NCBI RefSeq assembly: GCF_900099655.1
Contig: NZ_FNDC01000009.1
Span: 103,256 to 167,255, forward strand
DNA from: Planococcus glaciei
GTDB taxonomy: Bacteria > Bacillota > Bacilli > Bacillales_A > Planococcaceae
Length of the DNA stretch: 64,000 nt
Direction of reading: 5' to 3'
Below the pieces are notes generated by a model. The model searched no databases and was not told the origin of the DNA. It was given only the letters and a program-made list of their open reading frames with translations. The position numbers and the translations under genes are program-made. Below are positions 33,625 to 44,709 of this stretch, piece by piece; position 1 is the stretch's first letter, and each line of letters starts with the position of its first letter.

Positions 33625-34113
33625 ATGAAAATGTTATCGACACAATTAGCCGGTCTGTTCCAGCGCATAGCCGGGCAAGAAGAAGCAATTGAAGATACTG
33701 CCCGGGTCCTGGCACAGGCGGCAATCGGCGAAGGCACAATTTTTTTAGCTGCATTCGGTGAAATGAAAGCCGTTGCGCTGAGCGCGCTCGAAGGTGCCGA
33801 ACCGCTTCAAAGTGCTGCACAATGGCAGCCGGACAGCGTCATTACCAGCGCGGACCGGGTCTGGATTCTTGCCAAAAACCACGAAAGCGACGAACTTGCC
33901 AACCGTTTGAATGACGCCCACTTGCCATTTGCAATGCTCGTGGCTGAAAAACGCAGCAACGAAATGGAAGCGGACGCTTTTGTTTCGTTGAAAATCGACA
34001 AAGGGCTGCTGCCGACCGACGACGGCGAACGGACCGTCGTTCCCCACGCAATGGGTGCGTTATTTGTTTACCATGCCGTCAAAATGGCCGTCGATGAAAT
34101 GCTGGCCGAATAA
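33625..34113 (+). CDS. ywjG: DUF2529 family protein (YwjG-like), 162 aa
   Basis: Recognised from position and from the SIS-like fold pattern: LFQRIAGQEEAIEDTARVLAQA, then IFLAAFGEMKAV, VWILAKNHESDELANRL and the C-terminal VVPHAMGALFVYHAVKM. Function unknown. GAGGTG precedes the ATG, and TATAAT lies about 23 bp upstream. It is divergent from spo0F, whereas it is often adjacent to pyrG in Bacilli. Confidence 0.82.
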   Translation: MKMLSTQLAGLFQRIAGQEEAIEDTARVLAQAAIGEGTIFLAAFGEMKAVALSALEGAEPLQSAAQWQPDSVITSADRVWILAKNHESDELANRLNDAHLPFAMLVAEKRSNEMEADAFVSLKIDKGLLPTDDGERTVVPHAMGALFVYHAVKMAVDEMLAE

Positions 34114-34121
34114 ATCACTTG

Positions 34122-34158
34122 AAAAACCGTTTGCAGAGCCGCTCTGCAGGCGGTTTTT
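34122..34158 (+). terminator. Terminator of the DUF2529 gene
   Basis: AAAAACCG and TGCAGAG pair with CTCTGCA and CGGTTTTT, followed by T-rich sequence, just past the stop. Confidence 0.85.
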
Positions 34159-34181
34159 GTTTTCAGTAAGATGAATTCGTA

Positions 34182-34241
34182 GTTTATGCACGCTTGGCGA
34201 GATTTGTGTGCGCTCAACAGAATTTGTGTGCGTTCAGCATT
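34182..34241 (+). repeat. 20-nt phased degenerate repeat array (three units)
   Basis: Units start at 34182, 34202 and 34222 with cores TTTATGCACGC, TTTGTGTGCGCTC and TTTGTGTGCGTTC. The array lies between the terminators of the DUF2529 gene and pyrG. Its core resembles those of the other three arrays in this window. Confidence 0.65.
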
Positions 34242-34250
34242 CCGGATACT

Positions 34251-34287
34251 AAAAAACTTCCAGTCTGCACTGCAGACTGGAAGTTTT
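34251..34287. terminator. Bidirectional terminator downstream of pyrG
   Basis: A 16-bp perfect stem (AAAACTTCCAGTCTGC with GCAGACTGGAAGTTTT) with ACT loop. It is about 150 bp beyond the pyrG stop, with a dispersed repeat in between. Confidence 0.88.
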
Positions 34288-34354
34288 CTTGTTTTCAGCA
34301 TCCAGCTGTTTTTTAGTGTCTTATCAAGACAAGACCGGCGCTTCTACTTTTTTC

Positions 34355-36164
<1,810 letters not shown>

Positions 36165-36170
36165 AATAAA

Positions 36171-36199
36171 ATCTTATCCAGTCTCGTCACATAAGTCAA
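36171..36199 (-). promoter_or_regulatory. pyrG promoter
   Basis: TTGACT (36194-36199), a 17-bp spacer and TAAGAT (36171-36176) on the minus strand. It sits six bases upstream of the GGGC start site. Confidence 0.82.
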
Positions 36200-36217
36200 G
36201 GTAAAAAAATGTTCAAA

Positions 36218-36823
36218 TTACTTCAAATCGTCTTCTAAATCGTCTTCCTCTTCTTCTTCATCGTCGATAATGTTGCCGTCGAGGTCTTCAACCAGAACGT
36301 CTACATCGACTTCGTCGTCATCGTCATCCACGTCTACATCAAAATCAATGACTTCTTCCTCTTCCTCTTCTTCGTCACCAACCGGCGGAATGATCAATGC
36401 ACTTGCGTCATCGTCTTCATCCTCGTCGTCATCGTCCGCGTCATCAAAGTCGTCAAATTCCAACTCATCTTCCAATTCAAGGTCCATATCATCAAAGTCT
36501 TCATCATCCGCAACTTTCGCTTTTTTCTTGCGGGCTTTAACAGTCGGTGCCGACTCTTCTTCAATTTGCTCCACTGGATACCATTCGCGAAGGCCCCAAC
36601 GGTTTTCGCCCAGAATCAGGAAGCGGCCATCAATGTTCATGTCTGTATAAAACTGGACAAGGCGGGCTTTCATGTCTTCTTTTGACAAACCAAGCAAGTT
36701 CTCAATTTCTGTAACAAGCTCAGGGTAAGTTTTTGTTTCGTGTGTTTCTTGGAGCATTGCATATGTTAAGTCAACAAATGACTCTTCGATTAGTTCTTCT
36801 CTCGATAATTCACGGATTTTCAA
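36218..36823 (-). CDS. rpoE: RNA polymerase delta subunit, 201 aa
   Basis: Gram-positive delta factor, which lowers non-specific promoter and DNA binding of RNA polymerase. The N-terminal folded HARE domain (about 1-90) has QFYTDMNIDGRFLILGENRWGLREWYP. The remainder is a low-complexity tail with long Asp/Glu runs interrupted by a KARKKKAKV basic patch, as in B. subtilis. TTG 36823 is chosen since it aligns residue by residue with the Bacillus start and has AGAAGGG at a workable distance; GTG 36832 is too close to that site. Next to pyrG as usual. Confidence 0.9.
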   Translation of the reverse strand: MKIRELSREELIEESFVDLTYAMLQETHETKTYPELVTEIENLLGLSKEDMKARLVQFYTDMNIDGRFLILGENRWGLREWYPVEQIEEESAPTVKARKKKAKVADDEDFDDMDLELEDELEFDDFDDADDDDEDEDDDASALIIPPVGDEEEEEEEVIDFDVDVDDDDDEVDVDVLVEDLDGNIIDDEEEEEDDLEDDLK

Positions 36824-36886
36824 TCTGTGCACGTCCCTTCTTCTATCGTTAACTTTATTCATTATATACAAAGATGGTGCACTCCG

Positions 36887-37048
36887 CTACCGTGTTTTCT
36901 TTTTTCTGCTACTAAGCTGTGTCCAGCCGAAATAAAACAAATAAAGCGACAAAATTAAAAAAGGAATCGATCCCAGTGCTTTATTGTAGAGAAATAAAGT
37001 GAGTACGATGCAGAGGATGATGACAATGTAATGCGTGTATTTCGACAT
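36887..37048 (-). CDS. Small two-helix membrane protein, 53 aa
   Basis: ATG 37048 preceded by AAGGATGAG. Helix 1 is YIVIILCIVLTLFLY, helix 2 is IPFLILSLYLFYFGW, and the end is strongly basic (SSRKKKTR). By the positive-inside rule both ends may be cytoplasmic. I do not recognise a family. It sits about 60 bp upstream of rpoE on the same strand. The clean ORF, ribosome binding site and membrane pattern support it. Confidence 0.6.
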   Translation of the reverse strand: MSKYTHYIVIILCIVLTLFLYNKALGSIPFLILSLYLFYFGWTQLSSRKKKTR

Positions 37049-37236
37049 GGCTTCTCATCCTTTTTTGTCTACAGTGAACTTTCTTCTATTATACAGAAAA
37101 AACGCGTTTAAAGCGACATACTGGGTTTTGATGCTCAAATTTAAAACTGGTATTTATCTAAATATAAATAATCTCATTTCTTGCCATCATGGACGTATTA
37201 TTTTTATCAAGGCAATTTTTCTCTTAATGAAGATAG

Positions 37237-37271
37237 AAAAGCCGTTTGCGGAAGATCCGCAAACGGCTTTT
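37237..37271. terminator. Bidirectional terminator downstream of icmF
   Basis: A 16-bp perfect stem (37237-37252 with 37256-37271) with an AGA loop, A-run and T-run. It lies about 250 bp past the icmF stop, and the space between is two dispersed repeats. Confidence 0.9.
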
Positions 37272-37274
37272 CTT

Positions 37275-37523
37275 GTTGTCCAGCTTCGGTGGCCAGCCCC
37301 TCGAGGTCGCTTCGGTCTTACCCCGAATGGCAAAAAGCGCCATTCACGCTAAGCCCTCCAGCGCTTGTCGGGGCTGAACGGCCACCTGCGCTTTTCTTAG
37401 TGTCCAGCTGCAGCGCCTAGTCCCTCGGGGTCTTAAGTCAGCCCACCTGTACGGCAAAAACTCGCCGTTTCGGTGTTCTGCCTTAATCCCGTCGGGACTG
37501 ACCAGGCGCTTCCGCTTTTCTTG
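37275..37523. repeat. Two tandem stop-abutting repeats after icmF
   Basis: First copy 37275-37398 (TTGTCCAGCTTCGGTGGCCA to GGCCACCTGCGCTTTTCTTA). Second copy 37399-37523 (GTGTCCAGCTGCAGCGCCTA to GGCGCTTCCGCTTTTCTTG), ending against the icmF stop codon. The terminal arms pair within each copy (GGTGGCC/GGCCACC, GCGCCTA/AGGCGC). Inner segments also pair. Confidence 0.85.
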
Positions 37524-40500
37524 TTACATATTTCTTCTATATTGCCCGCCGACTTCATACAAAGCTGTGGTGATTTGGCCGAGGCTTGCTACTTTTACGG
37601 TTTCCATCAATTCCTCGAAGATGTTGCCGCCTGATTTTGCTACGTGTTTCAGGTGGGCTAAAGCTTCTTCTGATGAATTGCGTTCCTGGAAAGACCGCAA
37701 GTTGGCAATTTGTGTTTCTTTTTCTTCCGTCGTCGCACGTGCGATTTCCATTGCGTTGATATCGTCATCGCTTTGCGGGTTCGGATTCAAATACGTGTTC
37801 ACGCCGATGATCGGCAGTTCACCCGTATGCTTTTTCATTTCGTAGTGCATCGACTCTTCCTGGATTTTGCCGCGCTGGTATTGCGTCTCCATCGCACCCA
37901 ACACGCCGCCGCGGTCATCGATGCGGTCGAATTCCGCAAGCACCGCTTCTTCGACAAGCTGCGTCATCTCTTCGATGATGAATGCGCCTTGCAGCGGGTT
38001 CTCGTTTTTCGACAAGCCGTGCTCTTTCGTGATGATCATCTGGATGGCCATTGCCCGGCGCACAGACTCTTCCGTCGGCGTCGTGATGGCTTCGTCATAT
38101 GCATTGGTGTGCAGCGAGTTGCAGTTGTCCTGAAGCGCCATCAATGCCTGCAGGGTTGTGCGGATATCGTTGAAATCGATTTCCTGTGCGTGCAAGCTGC
38201 GGCCGGATGTCTGGACGTGGTATTTCAGTTTCTGGCTGCGGTCGTTGGCGCCGTATTTGTCGCGCATCACGATTGCCCAAATGCGTCGTGCTACGCGCCC
38301 GATGACCGTGTATTCCGGATCCAGACCGTTCGAGAAGAAGAACGACAAGTTCGGTGCGAAATCATCGATGTTCATGCCACGGCTCAAATAGTACTCCACG
38401 TACGTAAAGCCATTAGATAGCGTGAACGCCAATTGGGAAATCGGGTTCGCACCCGCTTCTGCGATATGGTAGCCCGAAATCGACACGGAATAGTAGTTGC
38501 GCACTTTGTGGTCGATAAAGTACTGCTGGATATCGCCCATCATGCGCAGTGCGAATTCCGTCGAGAAGATGCACGTATTCTGCCCTTGGTCTTCTTTTAG
38601 AATATCGGCTTGTACGGTACCGCGCACTACCTGCAGCGTCGATTCACGCACTTCCGTGAATTCTTCCAGCGTCAACGGACGGCCGAATTTCTCTTCGTTG
38701 ATTTTCACCTGCTGATCGATTGCCGTATTCATGAACATCGCCAAGATGATTGGCGCAGGCCCGTTGATCGTCATCGATACAGAAGTGGAGGGTGCACAAA
38801 GATCAAAGCCGGCATACAATTTCTTCATGTCATCAAGCGTACAAATCGATACGCCCGACTCGCCGACTTTGCCGTAGATGTCCGGACGGTGATCCGGATC
38901 TTCGCCGTAAAGCGTTACGGAGTCAAAAGCAGTTGATAAACGTTTTGCATCATCGTCTTTCGACAGGTAATGGAAGCGTCTGTTTGTGCGTTCCGGCGTT
39001 CCTTCACCCGCAAACTGGCGCTTCGGATCTTCCCCTTCGCGTTTGAACGGGAATACCCCGGCCGTGTAAGGGAATGAACCCGGAACGTTTTCGCTATATA
39101 CCCATTTCAGGATTTCGCCGTAGTCTTCGAATTTCGGCAAAACAACGCGCGGAATTTTCAGCCCGGCAAGGCTTTCTGTCCGCAGGATCGTCCGGATTTC
39201 TTTGTCGCGGACCGTTGTGACAAATTCATCGCCGGCATAAGCTTCTTTCAGCGCTTTCCAGTTTTCCAAAATGCGTTTGGATTCCGTTGTCAGCTCTTCG
39301 CGTACGCCGTAGGCAAGCGATTGCAGCGATGCCACTAAGGCATCATCCGGCGCTTTTTCTTTCACGGCTTCGATGGCGCCTTCAAGCTGGAACAACCGGC
39401 GGGCAAATGCAGCCTGCTCTTTTGCTTTTGCGTGGTAGCCGCGCACGGTTTCCGTAATTTCACGCAAATAGTAGCGGCGGTCATTCGGAATGATCAAGTT
39501 TTCTTTTTGCGTTTTGACAAATTGGTCGTAATCCGTCGTCCACTCGGTTCCGCATTTTTCATTGACAATGTGGACCAACGCCGCAAACAGCGAGTTTGTC
39601 CCTTTGTCGTTGAACTGGCTGGCAATCGTTCCGAACACCGGCATTTCTTCCAATTCCTTGTCCCACAACAAACGGCTGCGCTGGTATTGCTTCTGTACTT
39701 GGCGAAGGGCATCTTCAGAGCCTTTGCGCTCGAATTTATTGATGGCAATCAAATCGGCATAATCGATCATATCGATTTTTTCAAGCTGCGTCGGTGCACC
39801 GAATTCGCTTGTCATGACGTACATCGAGACGTCCGAGAAATTGGCAATTTCTGCATCCCCTTGCCCGATGCCGCTCGTTTCCACGACGATCAAGTCAAAC
39901 CCTGCCGCTTTCACGACATCCAGGACATCTCCAAGTGCGCCTGAGATTTCCGTCCGAGATCCGCGAGTTGCCAAGCTTCTCATAAACACACGTTTGTTGA
40001 AGATGGCGTTCATGCGGATGCGGTCGCCTAACAGTGCACCGCCCGTTTTTTGTTTTGTCGGGTCAATCGACAGAATGGCAATTTTCTTATCCGGCAATTC
40101 CGATAAGAAACGGCGGATCAATTCATCCGTGAGTGAGCTTTTCCCCGCCCCGCCTGTTCCGGTAATGCCGAGCACCGGCGTATTTTTCGACTGTGCACGT
40201 ACTGCCTGCAGCAAGTCGTCGGTATTGATGTCGCGCGTGTGCGCTTCTTCAGCTGTGGTAATCAGGTTGGCCAATGCCACCGGATTTTCTGCAGAAACGG
40301 CTTCTGCAGACACATCTTCTTTTACGGTCGAGAAATCACATTCTTTGACGATTTCTTCAATCATGCCTTCAAGCCCCAGTTTGCGCCCGTCTTCCGGAGA
40401 GAAAATGCCGGCAATGCCGTACTCTTCCAATTCTTTGATTTCACGCGGCAAAATAACGCCTCCGCCTCCGCCGTAGATGCGGATATGGCCAGCGCCTTTT

Positions 40501-40775
40501 TCCTGCAGCAAATCGTACATATATTTGAAGTATTCCATATGGCCGCCCTGGTAAGACGAAATGCAGATTCCCTGCACGTCTTCCTGGATCGCCGCATTGA
40601 CCACTTCTTCAACAGAACGGTTATGCCCCAAGTGGATCACTTCCGCACCTGCCGCCTGCAAAATCCGGCGCATGATATTGATCGATGCATCGTGGCCGTC
40701 AAAAAGACTCGACGCCGTGACGAAACGGACGTGGTTTTTCGGCTTGTACTTTGTTTCTTCTTGAATAGTCGCCAT
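37524..40775 (-). CDS. icmF: Fused isobutyryl-CoA mutase IcmF, 1083 aa
   Basis: Adenosylcobalamin enzyme that interconverts isobutyryl-CoA and n-butyryl-CoA; some homologues prefer pivalyl- or isovaleryl-CoA. N-terminal B12 domain (about 15-150) with [14 protein letters not shown] (the lower-ligand His) and the GGGGGVI loop. A MeaB-type G-protein chaperone (about 195-420) with [17 protein letters not shown]. The C-terminal mutase barrel (about 560-1083) contains [21 protein letters not shown] and [14 protein letters not shown]. The full three-part fusion is intact. It follows tetR by six bases, so it shares that operon. Cofactor supply probably comes from the B12 operon at 48.9-60 kb. Confidence 0.96.
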   Translation of the reverse strand: MATIQEETKYKPKNHVRFVTASSLFDGHDASINIMRRILQAAGAEVIHLGHNRSVEEVVNAAIQEDVQGICISSYQGGHMEYFKYMYDLLQEKGAGHIRIYGGGGGVILPREIKELEEYGIAGIFSPEDGRKLGLEGMIEEIVKECDFSTVKEDVSAEAVSAENPVALANLITTAEEAHTRDINTDDLLQAVRAQSKNTPVLGITGTGGAGKSSLTDELIRRFLSELPDKKIAILSIDPTKQKTGGALLGDRIRMNAIFNKRVFMRSLATRGSRTEISGALGDVLDVVKAAGFDLIVVETSGIGQGDAEIANFSDVSMYVMTSEFGAPTQLEKIDMIDYADLIAINKFERKGSEDALRQVQKQYQRSRLLWDKELEEMPVFGTIASQFNDKGTNSLFAALVHIVNEKCGTEWTTDYDQFVKTQKENLIIPNDRRYYLREITETVRGYHAKAKEQAAFARRLFQLEGAIEAVKEKAPDDALVASLQSLAYGVREELTTESKRILENWKALKEAYAGDEFVTTVRDKEIRTILRTESLAGLKIPRVVLPKFEDYGEILKWVYSENVPGSFPYTAGVFPFKREGEDPKRQFAGEGTPERTNRRFHYLSKDDDAKRLSTAFDSVTLYGEDPDHRPDIYGKVGESGVSICTLDDMKKLYAGFDLCAPSTSVSMTINGPAPIILAMFMNTAIDQQVKINEEKFGRPLTLEEFTEVRESTLQVVRGTVQADILKEDQGQNTCIFSTEFALRMMGDIQQYFIDHKVRNYYSVSISGYHIAEAGANPISQLAFTLSNGFTYVEYYLSRGMNIDDFAPNLSFFFSNGLDPEYTVIGRVARRIWAIVMRDKYGANDRSQKLKYHVQTSGRSLHAQEIDFNDIRTTLQALMALQDNCNSLHTNAYDEAITTPTEESVRRAMAIQMIITKEHGLSKNENPLQGAFIIEEMTQLVEEAVLAEFDRIDDRGGVLGAMETQYQRGKIQEESMHYEMKKHTGELPIIGVNTYLNPNPQSDDDINAMEIARATTEEKETQIANLRSFQERNSSEEALAHLKHVAKSGGNIFEELMETVKVASLGQITTALYEVGGQYRRNM

Positions 40776-40781
40776 TTTATA

Positions 40782-41423
40782 TTAAGCCCCCTGTATCGTG
40801 GTTTTTTCTCCTGCCATCCCCTGCAGTAGAAACTGAGTTTGAAGCTTGGTGAATTCCTGAATAGTAAAATCGCGCAGTGCCCAGCGGCGGAATGCCCACA
40901 TCTGTCCCTGTACGAACAAATGATGGGCTGCCAATTTGATTTCTTTCGGCGACAGCTTGAGTTCTCCGCTGTCGGCACATTCCATAAGCAAACGCTCGAA
41001 TAAAGAAACCATTTCGATTTCTTTGTTCAGCACGTACTGCAGCGCGTCTTTCGGCAATGATTTCGATTCCTGGTACATGACGACAAATTCGTCCTGCATG
41101 TCATCAATCAAGCCATAATAATGCTCAAGCGCGGTCACCAGCACTTCAAGCGAGCCTTTTTCGATATCAAGTGCATCAAGCCGTGCATGCACTTCATCGT
41201 AAATCGAATCACATACGAGATACAGCACGTCTTCTTTCGTGCGGATGTATTCGTATAATGTTCCGATGCTGAACCCTGAAGCTTTGGCAATTTCCCGCGT
41301 CGTTGTCCGGTGAAAGCCCTTTTCTTTAAAAAGCGTGACAGCTCCCCGGATCATCTGCGCCCGGCGCTTCTCAATCAGGCTTTCGTCTTTTACGGAGGAC
41401 TGCACTTCACGCTTTTTACTCAT
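40782..41423 (-). CDS. TetR/AcrR-family transcriptional regulator, 213 aa
   Basis: Start ATG 41423 has GGAGGGA seven bases upstream. The N-terminal helix-turn-helix reads MIRGAVTLFKEKGFHRTTTREIAKASGFSIGTLYEYIRTKED. The C-terminal ligand domain (about 85-213) ends in TIQGA. It lies inside the acd-tetR-icmF operon, so it likely senses an acyl-CoA and controls this cluster. It is not clearly orthologous to B. subtilis FadR (YsiA). Which operator it binds is not known. Confidence 0.9.
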   Translation of the reverse strand: MSKKREVQSSVKDESLIEKRRAQMIRGAVTLFKEKGFHRTTTREIAKASGFSIGTLYEYIRTKEDVLYLVCDSIYDEVHARLDALDIEKGSLEVLVTALEHYYGLIDDMQDEFVVMYQESKSLPKDALQYVLNKEIEMVSLFERLLMECADSGELKLSPKEIKLAAHHLFVQGQMWAFRRWALRDFTIQEFTKLQTQFLLQGMAGEKTTIQGA

Positions 41424-41439
41424 GGGCGAATCCCTCCAG

Positions 41440-42579
41440 TTATTTCGTGACCATACGGGAAATGACCAAACGCTGGATTTCCTGAGTGCCTTCGTAGATT
41501 TGTGTGATTTTCGCATCGCGCATGAAACGCTCAACCGGATAATCTTTCGTGTAGCCGTAGCCGCCGAATACTTGGACCGCTTCAACTGTCACTTTCATTG
41601 CCGTGTCGCCTGCCATCAATTTCGCCATCGCGGATTCTTTGCTGTATGGCAATTTGTTCGACTCAAGCCATGCCGCCTGGTACGTCAATAGGCGGGATGC
41701 TTCGATAGAAGTTGCCATGTCGGCCAATTTGAATGAAACCCCTTGGTTCGCTGCAATCGGTTTGCCGAACTGCTCGCGTTCTTTTGCGTAGCCGACTGCT
41801 GCATCCATTGCGCCTTGTGCAATTCCGACTGCTTGTGCGGCAATTCCGTTGCGGCCGCCGTCGAGTGTCTGCATTGCGATTTTAAAGCCTTGTCCCAGTT
41901 CCCCAAGAACGTTTTCTTTTGGCACGCGGCAGTTGTCAAAGATGATTTCAGTTGTCGGGCTTGAACGGATCCCGAGTTTTTTCTCTTTTTTGCCGACCGA
42001 GAAGCCTTCAAAGTCTTTTTCAACGATGAACGCTGTCGTGCCTTTGTGTTTAGAAGTTGGATCGGTTACCGCAAATACGATATACGTATCGGCAATGCCG
42101 CCGTTTGTAATGAAGATTTTCGATCCGTTCAATACATAGTGGTCGCCGTCTTCGCGCGCAGTCGTTTTCATGCCGCCTGCATCGGATCCCGAGCCTGCTT
42201 CCGTCAATCCGTAAGCGCCGATTTTTGTTCCTTCAGCCATCGGACGAAGGTATTTCTGCTTCTGCTCTTCTGTTCCGAATGTGTATACCGGCCAGCCTGC
42301 AAGAGATGTGTGGGCAGACAAGACAACGCCTGCTGACGCGTCTACGCGGGACAGTTCTTCAACCGCGATACAGTATGCCAAGTAGTCTGAACCGATGCCG
42401 CCGTATTCTTCCGGCCAAGGAATCCCCGTTAATCCAAGTTCCGCCATGTGGTCAAACATCGCGCGGTCAAAACGCTCTTCTTCATCGCGTTCTGCTGCTG
42501 TCGGCGCCACTTCATTGTTGGCAAAATCGCGCACCATTTTGCGGATCATTACATGTTCTTCGCTCAATTGAAAATTCAT
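41440..42579 (-). CDS. Acyl-CoA dehydrogenase, 379 aa
   Basis: FAD-dependent alpha,beta-dehydrogenation of acyl-CoA, electrons to ETF. It shows [35 protein letters not shown], the catalytic Glu in [15 protein letters not shown], and [19 protein letters not shown]. The FAD adenine motif is in RQFGKP-type [15 protein letters not shown]. Short/branched-chain specificity is likely beside icmF. GGAGGA precedes the ATG. The paralogue at 42703 is about 60% similar by eye. Confidence 0.94.
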   Translation of the reverse strand: MNFQLSEEHVMIRKMVRDFANNEVAPTAAERDEEERFDRAMFDHMAELGLTGIPWPEEYGGIGSDYLAYCIAVEELSRVDASAGVVLSAHTSLAGWPVYTFGTEEQKQKYLRPMAEGTKIGAYGLTEAGSGSDAGGMKTTAREDGDHYVLNGSKIFITNGGIADTYIVFAVTDPTSKHKGTTAFIVEKDFEGFSVGKKEKKLGIRSSPTTEIIFDNCRVPKENVLGELGQGFKIAMQTLDGGRNGIAAQAVGIAQGAMDAAVGYAKEREQFGKPIAANQGVSFKLADMATSIEASRLLTYQAAWLESNKLPYSKESAMAKLMAGDTAMKVTVEAVQVFGGYGYTKDYPVERFMRDAKITQIYEGTQEIQRLVISRMVTK

Positions 42580-42630
42580 TGTTTTATTCCTCCAATTAGG
42601 TAGTGTTTTTAAAATTTTAGTGTCAGAACG

Positions 42631-42676
42631 CCAAAAGAGCGGAAGCTAACCATCTGATGTGATTGCTTCCTGCTCT
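42631..42676 (-). terminator. Possible terminator between the two acyl-CoA dehydrogenase genes
   Basis: AGAGCAGGAAGC pairs with GCTTCCGCTCT on the minus strand, followed by a short TTTT. It could make the downstream acd-tetR-icmF genes partly independent of the thl-hbd-acd part. Confidence 0.6.
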
Positions 42677-42702
42677 CTGTTGGAATCCTTCACAAATATA
42701 TT

Positions 42703-43839
42703 TTATTTTAATAATTGCTTGCTGATGACAATGCGCTGGATTTCGCTTGTGCCTTCGTAGATTTCGGTGATCTTGGCGTCGCGGAACAGGCGCTCGACCG
42801 GATAGTCTTCTGTGTAGCCATAGCCGCCGAATACTTGGACGGCTTCAATGGCGTTGTCCATGGCCGCTTTGGAAGCGAACAGTTTCGCAATCGACGCTTC
42901 TTTGTTGCAGTCTTTTCCTTTTGCGTACAGGTCGGCTGCGTTGTAGACAAGCAGTTTAGCCGCTTCGACTTGTGTTGCCATGTCAGCCAGTTTAAAAGCG
43001 ATGCCTTGGTTAGCTGAAATCGGTTTGCCGAATTGTTCGCGCTCTTTTGCGTAAGCGACAGCGTATTCGTAAGCCGCTTCTGCAATCCCTAGCGCTTGCG
43101 CAGCAATGCCGATGCGGCCGACGTTCAAGTTGGCCATCGCGATGCTGAAGCCTTTGTTTTCTTCGCCTAACAAGTTTTCAGCAGGCACTTTCATGTTGTC
43201 GAACGTCAATTGGACCGTTCTGGAACCGTGAAGACCCATTTTCACTTCGTCTTTCCCGATGATCAGCCCTGGGAAATCTTTCTCTACGATAAACGCAGAG
43301 ATGCCGCGCGTTCCGGCTTCCGGTTTTGTCGAAGCGAACACAATGTATGTATCTGCTTCGCCGCCATTGGTAATAAATACTTTCGAACCGTTTAAAACGT
43401 AATGGTCGCCGTTCAGGACCGCTTTTGTTTTCAAGCTTCCTGCGTCTGATCCCGCTGAAGGTTCAGTCAAGGCAAATGCCCCTAAGTATTCCCCGGATGC
43501 CAGTTTCGGAATGTATTTTTGAATCTGTTCTTCATTGCCGAAGTTCAAAATCGGGTTGGTGCCGACTGAGGTATGCACGGACAAAATCACGCCGATCACG
43601 GCACTCGCTTTTGATAATTCATGAATAGCGATGATGTAGGAAGTGAAATCCATTTCCGAACCGCCGTACTTTTCTGGTGCGGTGATTCCCATCAAGCCAA
43701 GTCCTGCCATCTTCTTCAAGATTTCCCGGGGAAATTCCCCTTCTTCCATCCGTTCAATAAAAGGTGTGATTTCTTCTTTGGCAAAATCACGGACCATGTT
43801 CCGCATCATTGACTGTTCTTCTGTAAAACGCAAATCCAT
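42703..43839 (-). CDS. acdA: Acyl-CoA dehydrogenase (AcdA-like, short-chain), 378 aa
   Basis: Start ATG 43839 has GGGAGG seven bases upstream and gives MDLRFTEEQSMMRNMVRDFA. Signatures: [72 protein letters not shown] and catalytic Glu in IYEGTSEIQRIVIS. Resembles butyryl-CoA dehydrogenases. It is third in the thl-hbd-acd run (17 bp after hbd), which fits oxidation of C4 intermediates made by IcmF. Fine substrate choice is not readable. Confidence 0.93.
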   Translation of the reverse strand: MDLRFTEEQSMMRNMVRDFAKEEITPFIERMEEGEFPREILKKMAGLGLMGITAPEKYGGSEMDFTSYIIAIHELSKASAVIGVILSVHTSVGTNPILNFGNEEQIQKYIPKLASGEYLGAFALTEPSAGSDAGSLKTKAVLNGDHYVLNGSKVFITNGGEADTYIVFASTKPEAGTRGISAFIVEKDFPGLIIGKDEVKMGLHGSRTVQLTFDNMKVPAENLLGEENKGFSIAMANLNVGRIGIAAQALGIAEAAYEYAVAYAKEREQFGKPISANQGIAFKLADMATQVEAAKLLVYNAADLYAKGKDCNKEASIAKLFASKAAMDNAIEAVQVFGGYGYTEDYPVERLFRDAKITEIYEGTSEIQRIVISKQLLK

Positions 43840-43855
43840 CGTGGTGCCTCCCATT

Positions 43856-44707
43856 TTAACTGTATTCATAGAATCCGCGTCCCGTCTTTTTGCCAAGCCA
43901 TCCAGCTTTTACATACTGGCGAAGCAGCGGGCTTGGGCGGTATTTGCTGTCGCCAAATCCATCGTGCAGCACTTCCATAATGTAAAGGCATGTATCAAGT
44001 CCGATAAAGTCGGCCAATTGGAGCGGCCCCATCGGGTGGTTCATGCCGAGGCGCATAATGTCGTCAATCGCTTCTTTGGTTGCTACGCCTTCTTGAAGCG
44101 TGAAGATGGCTTCGTTGATCATCGGCATTAAAATGCGGTTTGAGACAAAGCCTGGGAAATCGTTGCACTCTACTGGTGTTTTTGATAATTTCACAGTCAT
44201 TTCTTCCACTTGTTTGTATACTTCGTCGGTTGTAGCAAGGCCGCGGATGATTTCCACCAGTTTCATCACCGGCACAGGATTCATGAAATGCATGCCGATC
44301 ACTTTTTCCGGCCGCTTTGTAGCTGCTGCAATTTCCGTAATTGGCAGTGAAGACGTGTTCGAAGCCAGGATGGCATGCTTTGGCGCCACTTCGTCTAGAG
44401 TTTTAAAAATGCTGTGTTTGATTTCCATATTTTCGACTGCCGCTTCGATGACGATATCTGCGTCATGCGCGTCTTTTAAATCCAGAGAAGAAGAAATGCG
44501 GCCAAGAACAGCCGTTTTTTCTTCTTCCGTCATACGCCCTTTTTCCACATTGCGTGACAGGTTTTTCGTAATTGTCGCGATGCCGCGATCATATGCTTCT
44601 TGTTTCATATCATTCAATTTCACATTAAAGCCGGATTGCGCACAAACTTGTGCAATGCCGGAGCCCATTTGTCCGGCTCCGATCACCATTACGTTTTGAA
44701 TCGCCAT
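43856..44707 (-). CDS. hbd: 3-hydroxybutyryl-CoA dehydrogenase, 283 aa
   Basis: NAD(P)-dependent oxidation of 3-hydroxyacyl-CoA. N-terminal Rossmann [17 protein letters not shown]. The catalytic His is in [16 protein letters not shown] near residue 138, and the C-terminal helical domain has [18 protein letters not shown] and [21 protein letters not shown]. The length is typical for the soluble short-chain form. Two bases separate it from thl, so the pair is coupled. Confidence 0.96.
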   Translation of the reverse strand: MAIQNVMVIGAGQMGSGIAQVCAQSGFNVKLNDMKQEAYDRGIATITKNLSRNVEKGRMTEEEKTAVLGRISSSLDLKDAHDADIVIEAAVENMEIKHSIFKTLDEVAPKHAILASNTSSLPITEIAAATKRPEKVIGMHFMNPVPVMKLVEIIRGLATTDEVYKQVEEMTVKLSKTPVECNDFPGFVSNRILMPMINEAIFTLQEGVATKEAIDDIMRLGMNHPMGPLQLADFIGLDTCLYIMEVLHDGFGDSKYRPSPLLRQYVKAGWLGKKTGRGFYEYS

Positions 44708-44709
44708 TG

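Noticed and set aside
36270..36650. Serine-rich plus-strand ORF
   Set aside because: It is the antisense of the GAT/GAA-rich acidic tail of rpoE; long Ser runs are the expected shadow.
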